From Apostichopus japonicus (Eukaryota > Echinodermata > Holothuroidea > Aspidochirotida > Stichopodidae): a stretch of 64,000 nt of DNA. The position numbers and the translations under genes are program-made. Of the stretch, positions 24,758 through 37,399 are shown in pieces. Positions within the stretch are counted from its first letter, which is position 1. Every line of letters begins with the position of its first letter. Location: contig NC_092577.1 in NCBI RefSeq assembly GCF_037975245.1, forward strand, positions 6,913,001 to 6,977,000. Reading direction: 5' to 3'. The notes beneath the pieces are model-generated. The model saw only the letters and a list, made by a program, of their open reading frames with translations, searched no databases and was not told where the DNA came from.

Positions 24758-25387
24758 CTAAAGAAGCATTATTCAAGTAAGGTGTACACAAAACCAGTGA
24801 CATTGAGAGCCAGCCACAGTTCCATGCAAAATGTTCTTACCAGATCCACTTTGTTTAAGTCTTTGTTTATCCAAAGTTAAAGCGTATCATTCTTTATCAC
24901 ATATTTCACTTGGCACTTGTAGCCACTTGTGACAACTGTAGCCACCACCCAACCCCCACCCTCTCACACCAGGACTACACAAAACAAAATTTTATGAAAT
25001 AACAGTATATCAAATTCTGCAGATAGAAAAATGTGTACTTTAATTCAATAAATTAAAGTACAATGCATCATTTCAGAAATCCTACAAATTCATCAACCTA
25101 TAGACAGTACAGTGAACCATCGGTTCCTAAATTATGTGACCAGAATCCTTCATCATGTTTTCTTCAGGCTCCATTTGTTTTCAGGGTGGCTTTGTTATAA
25201 CTCTTGTTTCTCAATTGAATGTAAACCAGACTGTGGTATTGCTTAAAGTTTGTATTGAAGATTCAATGCTTGTCTCAATTTCAAATTATGTTTCTTTATT
25301 TTTCAATTAGTTTGGTGTTAGGTGAGCTGTATATACACTGTGGGAAGCATTATAAGACCTTGAACTCATCTTGTACAGTCTATAGAT
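24758..25387. other. AT-rich spacer, no gene
   Basis: Unique AT-rich sequence upstream of the segmental duplication. Nothing recognised. Confidence 0.4.
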
Positions 25388-28119
25388 TTGTAATTTAGTT
25401 GTATTAGTTTCTTTACATTGTTATTATAATAATAACTGAGCATTTTATTTTGAAACTACAGTAGCATACCATATATGTTTATACTAGTTGTGTTCTGTGT
25501 TTGACAATGTTACATGATAGAACGCTGCTACTTGCAGAATGGGTGATTATAATTTACATTAATAATAACTTTATAACTGATGACCAAATGCATTTTGTTT
25601 TTTCTCATCACCAGGTAAACTGGAATTATTCAGTCATGAGATCAGCCTTTTTAGTGATTTACCATATCCGGAATACAGCTCTTGGAAGAAATTTGTACAG
25701 TTTTCATGAGCAGGGTAATGGTTGTATGGTCCACCACCTGATTCTTACCCCACCCACCCAATCCTCCCCTCTGCCATGAGAATGCAAGTGTTATTCTTAC
25801 TCCATTATGTATCAGATGTTCCCTTAAGGGGCTTTTCCCCACTGGAAAGTCCTTCATCCAGCACCCCCCCCCCCCACCCCAACCCCCATTCAATTTAAAT
25901 CACTGCAAAACAAGACATAAAATATGAACAATCTAGTTAGAATACTGCTAAAGGTTGTGTCTTAAACTCAGGGATTCTGCGAGACCTCTTTTGTTCAGTG
26001 TTTCTCTAACTGTAGCAATTGTACCATAATTGTAGGTTTCAAGAAGATGAAATTCTGATGCCAAGAACATCTCTAATCTTTCAAATCTGACAAATTTTAA
26101 TAGTCATTAGACATCCATTGTTTCATGATGAAACAGTTTCATTCCTGTGTGAGCATATACTGCTAATGAAGGCTTTCTGTTGTCACTGTCCCCAGGTTTG
26201 AGTGGATATTATGTAATTTATGACAAGGTCCACCTATCCCATAATATAAAATAGTTGTCATGGATAATGATAGGTATTGAGTATTACACTATGACAAGCA
26301 ACAGTTTATGACTCTATCACAGAAGATCATACAACACAATATGACAAGTTCTTGTAGGATTCAGCATGTTATGTCATCTTTTTATGTTCTTAAAGTTATT
26401 GTGTAATGTAGTAATTATGTTATAAGGGGGGGGGGGGGGTTGCATCAGGTTGCTGACAATTGGCAAAGTTGGAAATGAAGTTACTGGGAAAGTTGTGAAA
26501 GCAAAATTTTCAACATTTATAATAGAGCAGCCTCTGCTTGACACTGGTATACCCAATATTTGACAAAAGCAATCCAGACCAGTAACTATGCTTAACTTTG
26601 CTATTGGGAGTCCATACAAAGATGAACAACTTCATTGGCCTGCTGCACCAAATAACGCTAATAGTACCAACTTAGAAAGTGTACTGATCAATTTAGTCTT
26701 ATCCAAAGGATTGCAAACATGTTACCAATGTTAGCCTATTATTTTGTTTTGGATAAATTTTCAATAAAATGACTGAATTTGCAATTATAGAGATGTTTCA
26801 GGGACACAGAATCATCATAGCATTAGCTTGTGTATCTGTGAGCAATGGAATAACTGTTGAGTAAATATTAAAAAGACACACTCAATAACAAAGGTTTTAT
26901 TGTTTGCATTAAGCATATCTAGTTCTGATATTCTCAATATACAATAAATGACAACAGATTCTTATTGTCTTTGTCTTTATCTCCTCGTTAGGTAAATGTG
27001 GATTAATCAGTCTTGAGATGATCTTTGGGGGTCACCTAATGCGGATCTTGCACGGAATGGTTTACAATATATAGCTGATGGTAATGGTAAGTGTATAATT
27101 ATTGTATAGCAAGACTGGTAACTAGCTGGGCTGTAGTTATAATTAGATTTGAGTCTGGGTAGAAAGTGACTTTGTTACTGCCTAATCCTGGAGGAACAGT
27201 AATTGTTTTGAAACTAGCTTGATCAACAAACTCCCTAAGGGCCTAAGGGAAGATAAGGTAGTACCCAGTCTTTACAGTGTTGCCAAACTCCAATGTATTA
27301 CCAGCCTTACTTCCACAAAAATGTAGTAATGTACCTACTTGAGATAATATCCTTTTGACATAAACACAAGATTTGCTGAGGCTAAGAAATATATAAATAA
27401 TTTAATATTAACCATGTATACTGCATCAAGAAGTGAGTCAGTGTTATTTACTATGAAGCCTACAGTATGTGCTTCCACTTGCTATATGTTACATATGTAA
27501 CAATTAAGTCTTTGTTAATATAATGTAGAATCACTAACTGGAACCATACTGTATCTCCCTGTCCATTCTAACATTTCCTACCTACCCATCTCAGTGCATC
27601 TAAAACTCAAGAAAATTGATATCAAATTTAAATCTGGAGATAATCTAGTCTTTATGCCATTTTCCAATGAGGTATATAATTTCCATTCTTACCCATTGTT
27701 TAATAGTGTTGATAGATTCTCTTAATGTGTTTTGTCTAAAGATGTACATTATTTGCACTTCAGCTATAGTACTGGCCATTCAAGAGATATTTCCATCAAA
27801 CTCAAGCACATGTGCTTTCTACATCTATTTTCTGTTGCAGATAGCTCATAAATTTGGTAGAAAACTTCCAGCAATTGTTAAAAGCTGTTTTATTGGCAAG
27901 GGGAAGGTGGAAGGGGGGCTTCAAACTCTCCGGATGTAACATCAGTTACCACTACAACTGTTGTAAATAACTAATTGTATTGATTAGCTCAGATGCTAAA
28001 CATATTCTTAAAAAGCAGCTAAGGTGCTTTGAATATGATATTAGTCCTGTGCTGTTAGCTCTGTCAGTCCAACAAACCCCAAAATAGAAACAGAAATAGA
28101 ACAATATATATATGCTGCC
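25388..28119 (+). repeat. Segmental duplication, copy 1
   Basis: A collinear sequence recurs at about 34172-37399. Matching landmarks occur in the same order: TTTTGAAACTACA, ACTGATGACCAAATGCATTT, AACTGGAATTATTCAGTC, CTCTTGGAAGAAATKTGTAC, GGTTTCAAGA, a G-run followed by a TCAGGTTGCTG, CTTGAGAYGATCT, AAATCTGRAGATAATCTAG and GTTGGACTGACAGAGC (reverse strand). Identity looks like roughly 85-90 percent with indels. It ends at TATATATGCTGCC, directly abutting GGGCCATTCC at 28120. No protein-coding function is supported in either copy. Confidence 0.85.
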
Positions 28120-30716
28120 GGGCCATTCCATACCAAGTGGTCCCAACATGGAAAAATTAGAAAGGGTTATAAGTTGTCTCTCTTTGTGTTTAATGTAAAG
28201 TAAGTAGGTTAGATTTTCATAAACGGTTAAAGTTTTCTTCTTCTGATTTCTCAATCTTGGATTATAGCAATGAGTATCGATCTCAAACTAAAGGCACATT
28301 CACAGTGAATTATCAAACAATAATTGAAAGTAGAAGAAATCCTTAAATGAAAGGAAAGTCCAAGCTTTCTTTTAATGTGGCAGTTAAATGCAGTCTGCTT
28401 ATTTATCTAATAACACAATTTAACAAATTTCCTTTATCACTGGTAACACAGATTATGTTAAAAATGCCACACTCTGGCTGTGACTTACGTGACAAAAATA
28501 GAAGGGAATGTTTCCTCCAATAATATACTGTATAGTGTGTGAGAGCAAAGTGAGCTACAATTGTAAAGGTAGCTATAAAGGTTGATCTGTAAAACCACCA
28601 CTTTTGATCTATATGTAACAAGCTTTAACAAATTTAGGGACTCCGGAAGTGTGTGACTTCCGTGACGTCAAGTAAGTCACAAAGGGAAGTGTAACTTACG
28701 TGACAAGTTTATTCTCAACACTTTCACACAGTTTGATGTCTTCTATACTATAACAGGTTTATCATAACACCTTCCTATTTATCAAAGATACCTACTCAGT
28801 GCTGAAATGCAGGAACAACATTTATAATGTGAAGTAAAATTGGAAGGTTACATAAGTGAATTGCAAAAAATGGCTCAAACAGCTCAATCTTAGAACAATA
28901 TTACTTGTTACCTTAAAGTCTCATGACGTGTTTGCCAAATTTAATCTTCAACTTTTCCAGCTAACTGCACTGAAAGCTCAGTGAAAATGTTACCCTTCTA
29001 TGCTGTTTCCATATCAATATTCATTATTTTTATTTGTTTATATGTCGATAAACAACAGATTTCTTAACAAGTCCATAGATTCTACAAAATTCAATCAAAC
29101 TGTGCAAACCCGGCCGACAGATCATGCGCCAATCAAATCTCTCTGTTTTGTTAACAACGGTTATGCCTAGGTCTACTTTCACTTTCGTGGCTCTCCTGTG
29201 GTAGATTCGTTCTTTTGAATAGTATCTTTCTGTCGGTCTTACTGATGTAGCTTGCAAAATTGTATCATTTCATTCCATTGCAATGAATAAACAGGTATTT
29301 TCAAGAATTTCCTCCGTTAATTGGGTAAAAATAGTGGACGATAAGAGTATAAGTAAAGTAGGTTACATTTGTGTAATGAACGTGCTGATATGGGCGGTTG
29401 CAGTGATTTTACAGTAAATCGTTCGCGCCATACGGGCAACAGAAAATAAATTTCTTTTGTTTGATTGCGAAAGTTTTTCTCCCTTAAACCCCCCTGGTCA
29501 GAGTGCATTTAGAAGTTAAGAAACATTGAATCTGCTTCGGAACTTTGTTTTATGAATTTCATCAGCAAACACATACTGAGACTTTAAGTTCTTTAAATGT
29601 GAATTGCAGTCTACCCCTGAACTGCACAAGGTGCTTCAGGGGGTGAAATTTGTTTTAATAATGTTTTCGGGCTAGTTGGAGATTTTATCTACCGAAAGAG
29701 GCCATTTCCATTTTGTGGTGGTCGCAGGCACCATATTTGTAACCTCTCCTGGGTACAGTACATCATCTTATTTTACAACAACCCAGTCATCTACCTTAAT
29801 ATGAGAGGTCAGAGCTGGAACTACAACATAAGTAACTGACATTAGTGGATCTCCTTCAGTATTTATGTGGTTTTCCACATACACATCTTGCCACCTTCTG
29901 CCTTTACCACATGGATTTATATCCATGGATTAAATTTTTTTAATCCAAATTCCCAAAAGTGACTAAAATGTTACCAAAAAGCTTAAAATTATAACCAAAA
30001 ATGTAGAAATGCAAATACATTAGAAGTAGTCTGTATTAACTAGTCTAGAGAAACTTGTTTACTCCTAATTAAGAAACTATTTAGCTACAGTACTGTAGCA
30101 CTTAAACTGAGATATTTCACAAAACTAGTCTGTAGGACTTTTTATGTACAAGTGAACACTTAGATTCTATTTTTATGTGGAATAGACCCCTCCCCTACCC
30201 CCAATCTCAATATAATGAACTTGTAAAGATATCCTTAGCCTGTGTTACCTTGTATCTTTGGAAACTGTGAGAGGAAACTGAGCAGTTTCACACGTGTGAC
30301 TTACGTGACAATTTTTTGTGACTGATGTGACGTCGCTAATTTGCATACGAATACCGGTATTAAACGAATATCAATTAAATTTTACCTTGAAGATATTCCT
30401 CAATGTGTCCTTTTCAGACGTAATAGGCAACTTAACAGATTTTTCTCAATACTTCACAGGATTTATTGATTTCTTTCAAAAAGTTGAAATTCTTCATTTC
30501 TCTCGGTGACTTACGTGACACAAGTTGAGGGCGCTATAATTCGCAATGGGAAAGCATTAACGTTCTGCAGTGGTGACAGAATTTATTGTAGGTATTCAAA
30601 GTTCAGGAATGATAGGCATATGACTTTACTCTAGACTTGCACTGAACTGGAGATTGAAAACAAGTGTACAGTAAAATGTCTCTCTGATTTGTGACTTACG
30701 TGACGTGGAATGGCCC
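28120..30716. mobile_element. Candidate TIR element with TGACTTACGTGAC motifs
   Basis: It starts GGGCCATTCCA and ends TGGAATGGCCC, an exact 11-bp inverted pair. Inside and close to the ends are repeated TGACTTACGTGAC-type motifs (near 28484, 28655, 28698, 30297, 30508 and 30692). No target duplication could be defined and no transposase is visible. An open frame on the minus strand at 29030-29257 has no recognised domain. Confidence 0.45.
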
Positions 30717-30719
30717 TGT

Positions 30720-30866
30720 ACAGTATACACACTGTACACGTATGTACTGGTTAAACATTCCTTTTAAATAATTAAAAGTCTTTTAATTTAGTGAATTAGC
30801 AATTTAAGCATACACTACATTGCAAATATTTAAAAAGACATTGAAATATGCACAGTATGCACTATG
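30720..30866 (+). repeat. Short duplicated segment, copy 1
   Basis: About 125 bp, with GTATGTACTGGTTAAACA, GTCTTTTAATTTA and GACATTGAAATATGCACAGT, recurs in the same orientation at about 32370-32490. Confidence 0.7.
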
Positions 30867-31197
30867 CAGGGTTCTGCCGCTGCCGGTCGGGCCCGACCAG
30901 CACGCTGAATTACCGACCACCACAATCTGCCTGAGTGACTTTTCCGACCGGCACTTATTTTCGATAGGAACTCCAAAAAACAGCTCCATAGCCGGAGGGT
31001 CGAACGTACAGAAACAATCTGTTTGAGACTAGGGGAAATCCAGTTCATAACTGTTCAAAATATCCAACACATCACAGTGTCATACGGTACTTAGTAAAAA
31101 ATACCAGAGTTCCGCATTCCAGACCAATGACTGTTTTCCGTTTCCAACTCCCGATCGTACTTTTGATAGTTTCATTTCATTTATATCTATTTTTATC
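30867..31197 (+). mobile_element. End of a hAT-like element (CAGGGTTCTGCC family)
   Basis: It begins CAGGGTTCTGCCGCTGCCGG. The following ~320 bp match the reverse complement of 45020-45338 at roughly 95 percent by eye. The other end of this copy was not found. The 8-mer GCACTATG precedes it. Small ORFs here are mirrored in the other copy and are not recognised proteins. Confidence 0.65.
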
Positions 31198-32127
31198 GCG
31201 CGAGACACAGGCACTATCCAGCTAGCTAGTACACATACGGCCGTTAACCTTCGTAGCGGGTGAATTTACATCATATTGCATTAGGCACGAGTGACAAGGG
31301 CTGGAAAACCTTGCGAACAGTCCGAACCAGGTTCGCGGGAAATCTGCGATTCGAAAAAAAAAAATCGGACAAAAAAAAAATTAAAAAAACGGGACGAAAA
31401 GCTAAAATATCCCACAAAGAATAAATAAGTACATCTATAAAAAAAAAAATAAAAAAAAGGAAAATTGCACAAGAAATGTTTCAGAAACAAAAGGAAAATG
31501 TTCAGAGAGTGTGCTCGCAATTTTAGTCACAATACCAACGAGTAATGATGTGTCCCCTACCCACTTACAATGGCTATTTCGCAAGCTTCAGGGTATACGT
31601 GTCACACGGACACCCACGGCCCAGCGCGGGAATGTTGCTGTAATAAATCAGCCTCGCGGGAAATGTTTTGAACAATATTGCCATTCCACGTTCTTTTATA
31701 TTTGTATTGTATGTTGGTTAGTAAACGTTTTCTTTCGTATGAATTTGACTTCAGTGTTCCCACTAAGGTGCGGGATTCCCTTCAACTGACTCAGTAATCC
31801 CGCAAAGAAAACATTTGTCTGCTGGAAATCCCCGCATCGTTTTTTGCATTCGCGATGAGTTTATACTTAATGTACAATTTATTCACTTGACCGTATAGAG
31901 AAAAAAATGAAAATCAATTGTTTACCAATTGTGTACGGAAAGGTGGTAGGCTACACCTTTCAAATTTTACGAAAGATCGAGCAAAGCACTTTCGAAAAAT
32001 TCACGTCAAACTTGCATATCGTACTAAATGCAACTAATGTCATGTTAACAAGGCTCTAGTGCATCCATTTATGCATATACCGTAAGTACATGTACATATA
32101 CCGTAAGTACATGTACATGTATATCAA
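31198..32127. other. AT-rich DNA, no gene
   Basis: Contains A- and T-runs at 31355-31460 that give low-complexity frames, and a short dimer TACCGTAAGTACATGTACAT at about 32080-32118. Nothing else. Confidence 0.4.
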
Positions 32128-32373
32128 GGCGGAGTGTATAGCCTAGTGGTTAACGCCGGCGTCTCCCAGTCATGAGATCCCCGGTTCGATTCCCCGCCGA
32201 CAGCAATGTGTGTCGTCTGGCAAGGGTGTTGTTCAATAACAACTTCCTGACATGGACGTTAAATGAATGTGTGCCGAGAGATTGGCTTCGGTCAGCTTGC
32301 GAGTCTATAAGCCTCCATGGCTTCTTTCGCGAGTTCCTGCTTGCGGGAAGATCACATATACATACATACATAC
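32128..32373 (+). mobile_element. tRNA-derived SINE
   Basis: The head contains an RNA polymerase III A box (TAGCCTAGTGG, from 32139) and B box (GGTTCGATTCC, 32182-32192) at tRNA spacing. Next come an unrelated body (GTGCCGAGAGATTGGCTTCG, GCCTCCATGGCTTCTTTCGC) and a tail of ATAC/TACA repeats ending near 32373. This head-body-simple-tail layout is standard for tRNA-derived SINEs. It has landed close to the duplicated segment that also occurs at 30720-30860, so the neighbouring copy approximates the empty locus. The cloverleaf is degenerate, so it is unlikely to be a functional tRNA gene. Confidence 0.8.
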
Positions 32374-33129
32374 ATGTATGTACTGGTTAAACAGTCCTTT
32401 TAAATTATTGACAGTCTTTTAATTTATTGAATTAGCAAAAGCATTCACTACATAGCAAATATTTAAAATGACATTGAAATATGCACAGTATTGAATGGAA
32501 TGACCAGTACATATACATATACAGTGTGTACTGTACATGATTGTGGACAGTGTGTATTTATTTAGTGCTTGGTGTAAAATAACACTGTACTGAACATATA
32601 CGTTAGCTCTACAGAAACATGCTTGCGAGGGCAAACAGTGGTAACATTGTATCTTTATTCAAGGAGGCCATGTTAAACAACATTAGAAACTATTGAAATG
32701 TTATTAATTAAAGGTGTTCTGTCTAAAACTCTGACTCCCTCCAACACCCCCCCCCCAACACCCTCCCCATCGTGCACTATGCAGATTTGTATACAGTATG
32801 TGACTTACTTTTACTGCATAGAGACTGCATAAACATGCATTCAAGGTATACTTAATTATTTGGTATGGTTATCTTCTGCTTCAAATTGTCTGTATGCATG
32901 TAACCCACCCACTTCCACCCACATCCTCTACCCAACATATCAGAATATAAAATGAATGTGAACCAGTGCGTACAGTGTGCACTATATACTGTATGTATGC
33001 AAATGAGAAAAGCTTCATCCAATGAAATTGCAGCAGCACTGTGGACTTGGACTGTTGTTATGTCATGTGTGTATGGCATGACAACAGTGTTATATGCAAA
33101 TGAGGAAAGCTTCATCCAATGAAATTGCA
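32374..33129. repeat. Duplicated segment copy 2 and one arm of a distant inverted repeat
   Basis: 32374-32490 repeats 30735-30860. About 32590-32840 (CTACAGAAACATGCTTGCGA, then a C-rich run, then GTGCACTATGCAGATTTG) is the reverse complement of about 41390-41610. No gene. Confidence 0.6.
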
Positions 33130-33732
33130 GCATCCATGAAAATGCAGAATGTCACACACGTGACCCAATAATGTCACACACGTGACCAAAAAAATCATGG
33201 CAGTAAAACTGATTCAAAGTAATTCCTATGGAATATCAAATCAGTGCTGTTCTGTGGTCATTACTAGAGTCAACATTTGCACTGCAAAATTGCATACTAT
33301 GGAATGAAAATTCAGAATGTCATACATGTGACCCAACAATGTCACATACGTGACCAAATTTTTTTTTTAGCTTATGTAGTATTATGCTAATTTTTAGAAG
33401 TGAAATATTTAGGTGAAATGTCTTGTTAGAATGGAAACACATTAAGGTAGTAACATGAGAAATTAGGTTTATCCAGCCCTGTTAGAAACTGAGGAATTTG
33501 CCAATGTTTTTTTGTCAAAAAAAGCCAGTTTCATTTCACGTCACACACGTAAAATACCTTTATATAACCCCTCCCAGCACATGAATGTTCTGATTTTGGC
33601 TAAGCTATATGGTTTTGTAAAAGAGTCCCCCTAGTGCATACTTCAGGCATGAGACTCTTCCGCGGAAACGCGGATTTCCGATTTTTTTTTTTTTCATTTT
33701 CGTTTTTTATTATTTTTATTTATTTTTTATTT

Positions 33733-33765
<33 letters not shown>

Positions 33766-34171
33766 CGAACATGCTGGACTGTGAAGGGAAGGAACACCGA
33801 ATTTGACCAGTGGTGGAATCAAGTAGCACAAAGCAAGCAAAAAAGCTAATGGATAAATTATACAAGCAGAAATTCCACACTTTTTTGGCGAGTTACGTGA
33901 TGTGATAGATTCCATCTAGAGTCCACCATTTTGCATCTAAGCCCTCCTTACCTGACAAAAAATTTCTAAAGGGGAGGGGGACACCCCTCCCCTTAAACCC
34001 CTCCCCCGGGACAGCGATCGATAAATTTCACATTTTTTTCCCCCGCTCAGTCTCATCCCTGATACTTAAGTACAGTACTACAATCAACCCAACTTTATTT
34101 ACCTAAAAGTAGTTACTTAGTGGTAAAGTGCAGATCTCCCCATTTTTCGTCACACACGTGACCGAGAATGG
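33130..34171. repeat. Region of GTCACACACGTGACC motifs ending in GAATGGCCC
   Basis: GTCACAYACGTGACC-type motifs occur near 33152, 33175, 33320, 33340, 33540 and 34151. The end, GAGAATGGCCC, resembles the right end of the element at 28120-30716. There is a long T tract (33738-33763). At about 33945-34005 there is a hAT-family interior fragment (AAAGGGGAGGGGGACACCCC). The left end of this element was not found. Confidence 0.45.
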
Positions 34172-37100
34172 CCCTTTTACTAATTTTACTTTGTAATTTA
34201 TTTTGAAACTACATGAGCATACCGTATGTTTATATTAGCTGTGTTATTTCTATCTGTTTGATGATGTTACATGACCGAATTCTGTTACTAGCAGTCTTAG
34301 TTATGACAATTTAAATGAATAATAACATGATAACTGATGACCAAATGCATTTTGTTTTTCTCATCATCAGGTAAACTTGAATTATTCAGTCCTGAGATCA
34401 GCCTTTTTAGGGATTTACCAGTTTCATATCCGGAGTACAGCTCTTGGAAGAAATGTGTACAGTTTACATGAGCAGGGTAATGATTGTATGGTCCACCACC
34501 TGATTCTTACCCACACAACCAATCCTCTGCCATGCGAATGCAAGTGTTTAGGTGGATATTCTTACTCCATAATGTGTCAGATGATCCCTTAAGGGACATT
34601 TCCCCACCAGAAAGTCCTTCATCCAGCACTCCCTACCCCCCAAACCCCCTTCAATTTAAATCACTGCCAAACAAGACATAACATATTAACAATCTAAGTT
34701 TAGATACCTCTAAAGGTTGTGTCTTAGACTGACGGATTCTGTGAGACCTCTTTGGTTCAGTGTTTCTCTAATGGTAGCATCATCTCTACAAAGTGTACCA
34801 TAACTGCAGGTTTCAAGAGGAGTAAATTCTGATGTGATTTCTATATTATAGCCATGGTCATCTCCAATCTTTGAAATCTGACCAATGTTAATGGTCATTA
34901 GACATCCATTGTTTCATTATGAAACAGTTCATTCCCATTTCAGCATCTAATGCTAATGAAGGCTTTCTGTTGTCACTGTCCCCAGGTTGAGTGGATATAA
35001 TTTACGACAAGGTCCACCCATCCCATCATCTTAAATAGTTGTCATGGACAACGATAGGTATTGATTATTGCACTATGACGAGCAGCAGTTTATGACGAGT
35101 TCTTGTAGGATTCAGCATGTTATGTCATCTGACATCCTTAATGCATTTTGTATTCTTTTTATGTTCTTAAAGCTATTGTGCAACTCAGTAATTCAGAAAT
35201 TTTGTTATACAGTAAGTGCGTAAGGGGGGGGGGGGGGGGTGTCAGGTTGCTGTCTATTGACAAAGGTTGAAATGAAGTTACTGGGACGGTTGTGGAAGCA
35301 AAGACAACAACAGTTATGTATTAAAACAGCCTCAGCTTGACACTGGATTAAAAAAGATTGACAAAGGATTAAAAACATGTTACCAAATTTCACCTTTTTT
35401 TTTGTTTATGGGTAAATTTTCAAAAACTGTTAAACTTGAAAATACAACAAAAGTACCTTTCAATGAAATGAAATGAATTTGCAGTCTATTGAGTTGTTTC
35501 AGTGACACAATGTCATTTTAACATTAGCTTGTTTATCTGTGAGCAAAGAAAAACTGTAGAGTAAATATTAAAAAAGACATAATCTATAACAACGGATTTT
35601 ATTGTTTACATTAAAACATATCTAGTTCTGATATTCTCAATATAGAATTAGTAAAAACTGATTCTTATTGCTTTTGTCCTTACCTCCTCATTAGGTAAAT
35701 ATGCATTAATCAGTCTTGAGACGATCTATGATGCGGATCTTGCACAGAATGGTTAACAATATGCTGATAGTAATGGTAAGTGCATAATAAGTGTATAGCA
35801 AGACTGTTAAGCTGGGTTGTAGTTATAATTTAGATTTGAGTCTGGGTAGAACGTGACTTTGTTACTGCCTAATCCAGGGGAAAAGTAATTGTTTTGAATC
35901 TTGCTTGATCAGCAAGTTCCCTAAGGGCCAGAGGGGAAGATAAAGGCCTCAATATAACATACATACACCATATATTAAGCACTGAATGCCATACATTGTA
36001 TTGCTTACCAATGTGTAAAAGTACATAAAGAGGTGTTTATGTTAATAAGCTGGGTCCTATTTATAAATAGGCAGCAAATAGGCAGAAATATGTATACCAG
36101 GCTTTCAAACAATCAATTTAGTTCTTAAGTTCATGTCCCCTTACTATTAAATAGAGTCACTTCAAACAAAACAAGACCCATACCCACACTAAGTTAGAAC
36201 ACTTCTAAAGTCTGGTTTATATTATGAGGAGAACTATCCTTACTGTTATATCTCAGTTACAAACTAAAGAATGAATTGTCACAAGATGTTAAACTTGACC
36301 AAACCTATAGTACACAGTACATAGTAAGGCTTCCATTGGCCCAGTAGTTACGTTAGATATACCTTCTAACTTGAGTTATCATCAACTTCAATATCCCAAG
36401 ACTAAAGTAAGCTATTTGAATAGGGTTAGTTTTCTTGGAGGTAGCCTGTAAGCTCCTCCCAGTAGTAGGAGTACCTACGTGAGATTATTTCCTTTTGATA
36501 TCAAGCCAAGATTTGCCAAGGCTAAGACATTTATAAAAAAGTTAATATGTGACATACTTCTCCATCATTCTATTTTAATGGAGACATGTATTAAGTGAGT
36601 TTGTTACTATATATAATGTAAGAGTGAACAACACCCTGCACAACTACTGTACCTCAGCAAGTAAATCAGTGATGTTGTTGCTATGATCACACTGTCTGAA
36701 GCCTATGTGCTTTTATGCTTCCAAAACCCAAGAAAATTGATGTCAAATTTAAATCTGAAGATAATCTAGTCTTTATGCCATTTGCCAATGAGCTATATAC
36801 TAAGGGATTGCAAGTGGATGTCTTTGGTTGGTTTACTGTAATGTGTGCATTTGTTGTTGTCAGTCAGTATTACAAGACATGCATATAGTTTCTGGACCCT
36901 ATGCATTTCCTCAGAGTAAAAACCAAAGTAATTCAGAATTCTATTCTTAGCCATTGTTCAATAGTGTTGAAGGATTCTCGTAATGTGTTCTGTCTGGGAT
37001 GTACATTATTTGCACTTCAGTTATAGTACTGTTCATTTAAAGAGATATTTGCAGCAAAGTCATGCACATATGCTTTCTACATTGATTTCCTGTTGCAATA

Positions 37101-37399
37101 CTATGGAAGATTTGGTAGAAAAATCCCAGCAATCGTCAAAAGTTGTTTTATATTGGGGGGGGGGGGGGGGTGGGGAGCTTCAAAACTGTCAGGAGGTAAC
37201 ATGGAGTTGATCAGTTAGCACTACAAGTGTTGTAAATAACTAAATGTTTTGATTACCTCAGATGCTAAATATATTCCTTAAGAGCAGCTTTAAAATAAAG
37301 GCGGAGGCCCTTTGAATACTGATATTAGTCCTGTGCTGTTAGCTATGTCAGTCCAACAAACCCAAATATAAAAACCGAAATAGGACACGATATATATGC
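34172..37399 (+). repeat. Segmental duplication, copy 2
   Basis: Collinear with 25388-28119. It carries about 0.5 kb not found in copy 1 (about 35940-36480) and a longer G-run at 37147-37170. It begins exactly after the GAATGGCCC end at 34171. It is interrupted at its right end by the hAT insertion at 37400-38605. Confidence 0.85.

Noticed and set aside
32128-32200. Functional tRNA gene
   Set aside because: The A and B boxes are good but the cloverleaf is degenerate and the sequence continues into a SINE body and tail.
33634-33915. Phe-rich or Lys-rich frames
   Set aside because: Produced by a long T tract; low complexity.
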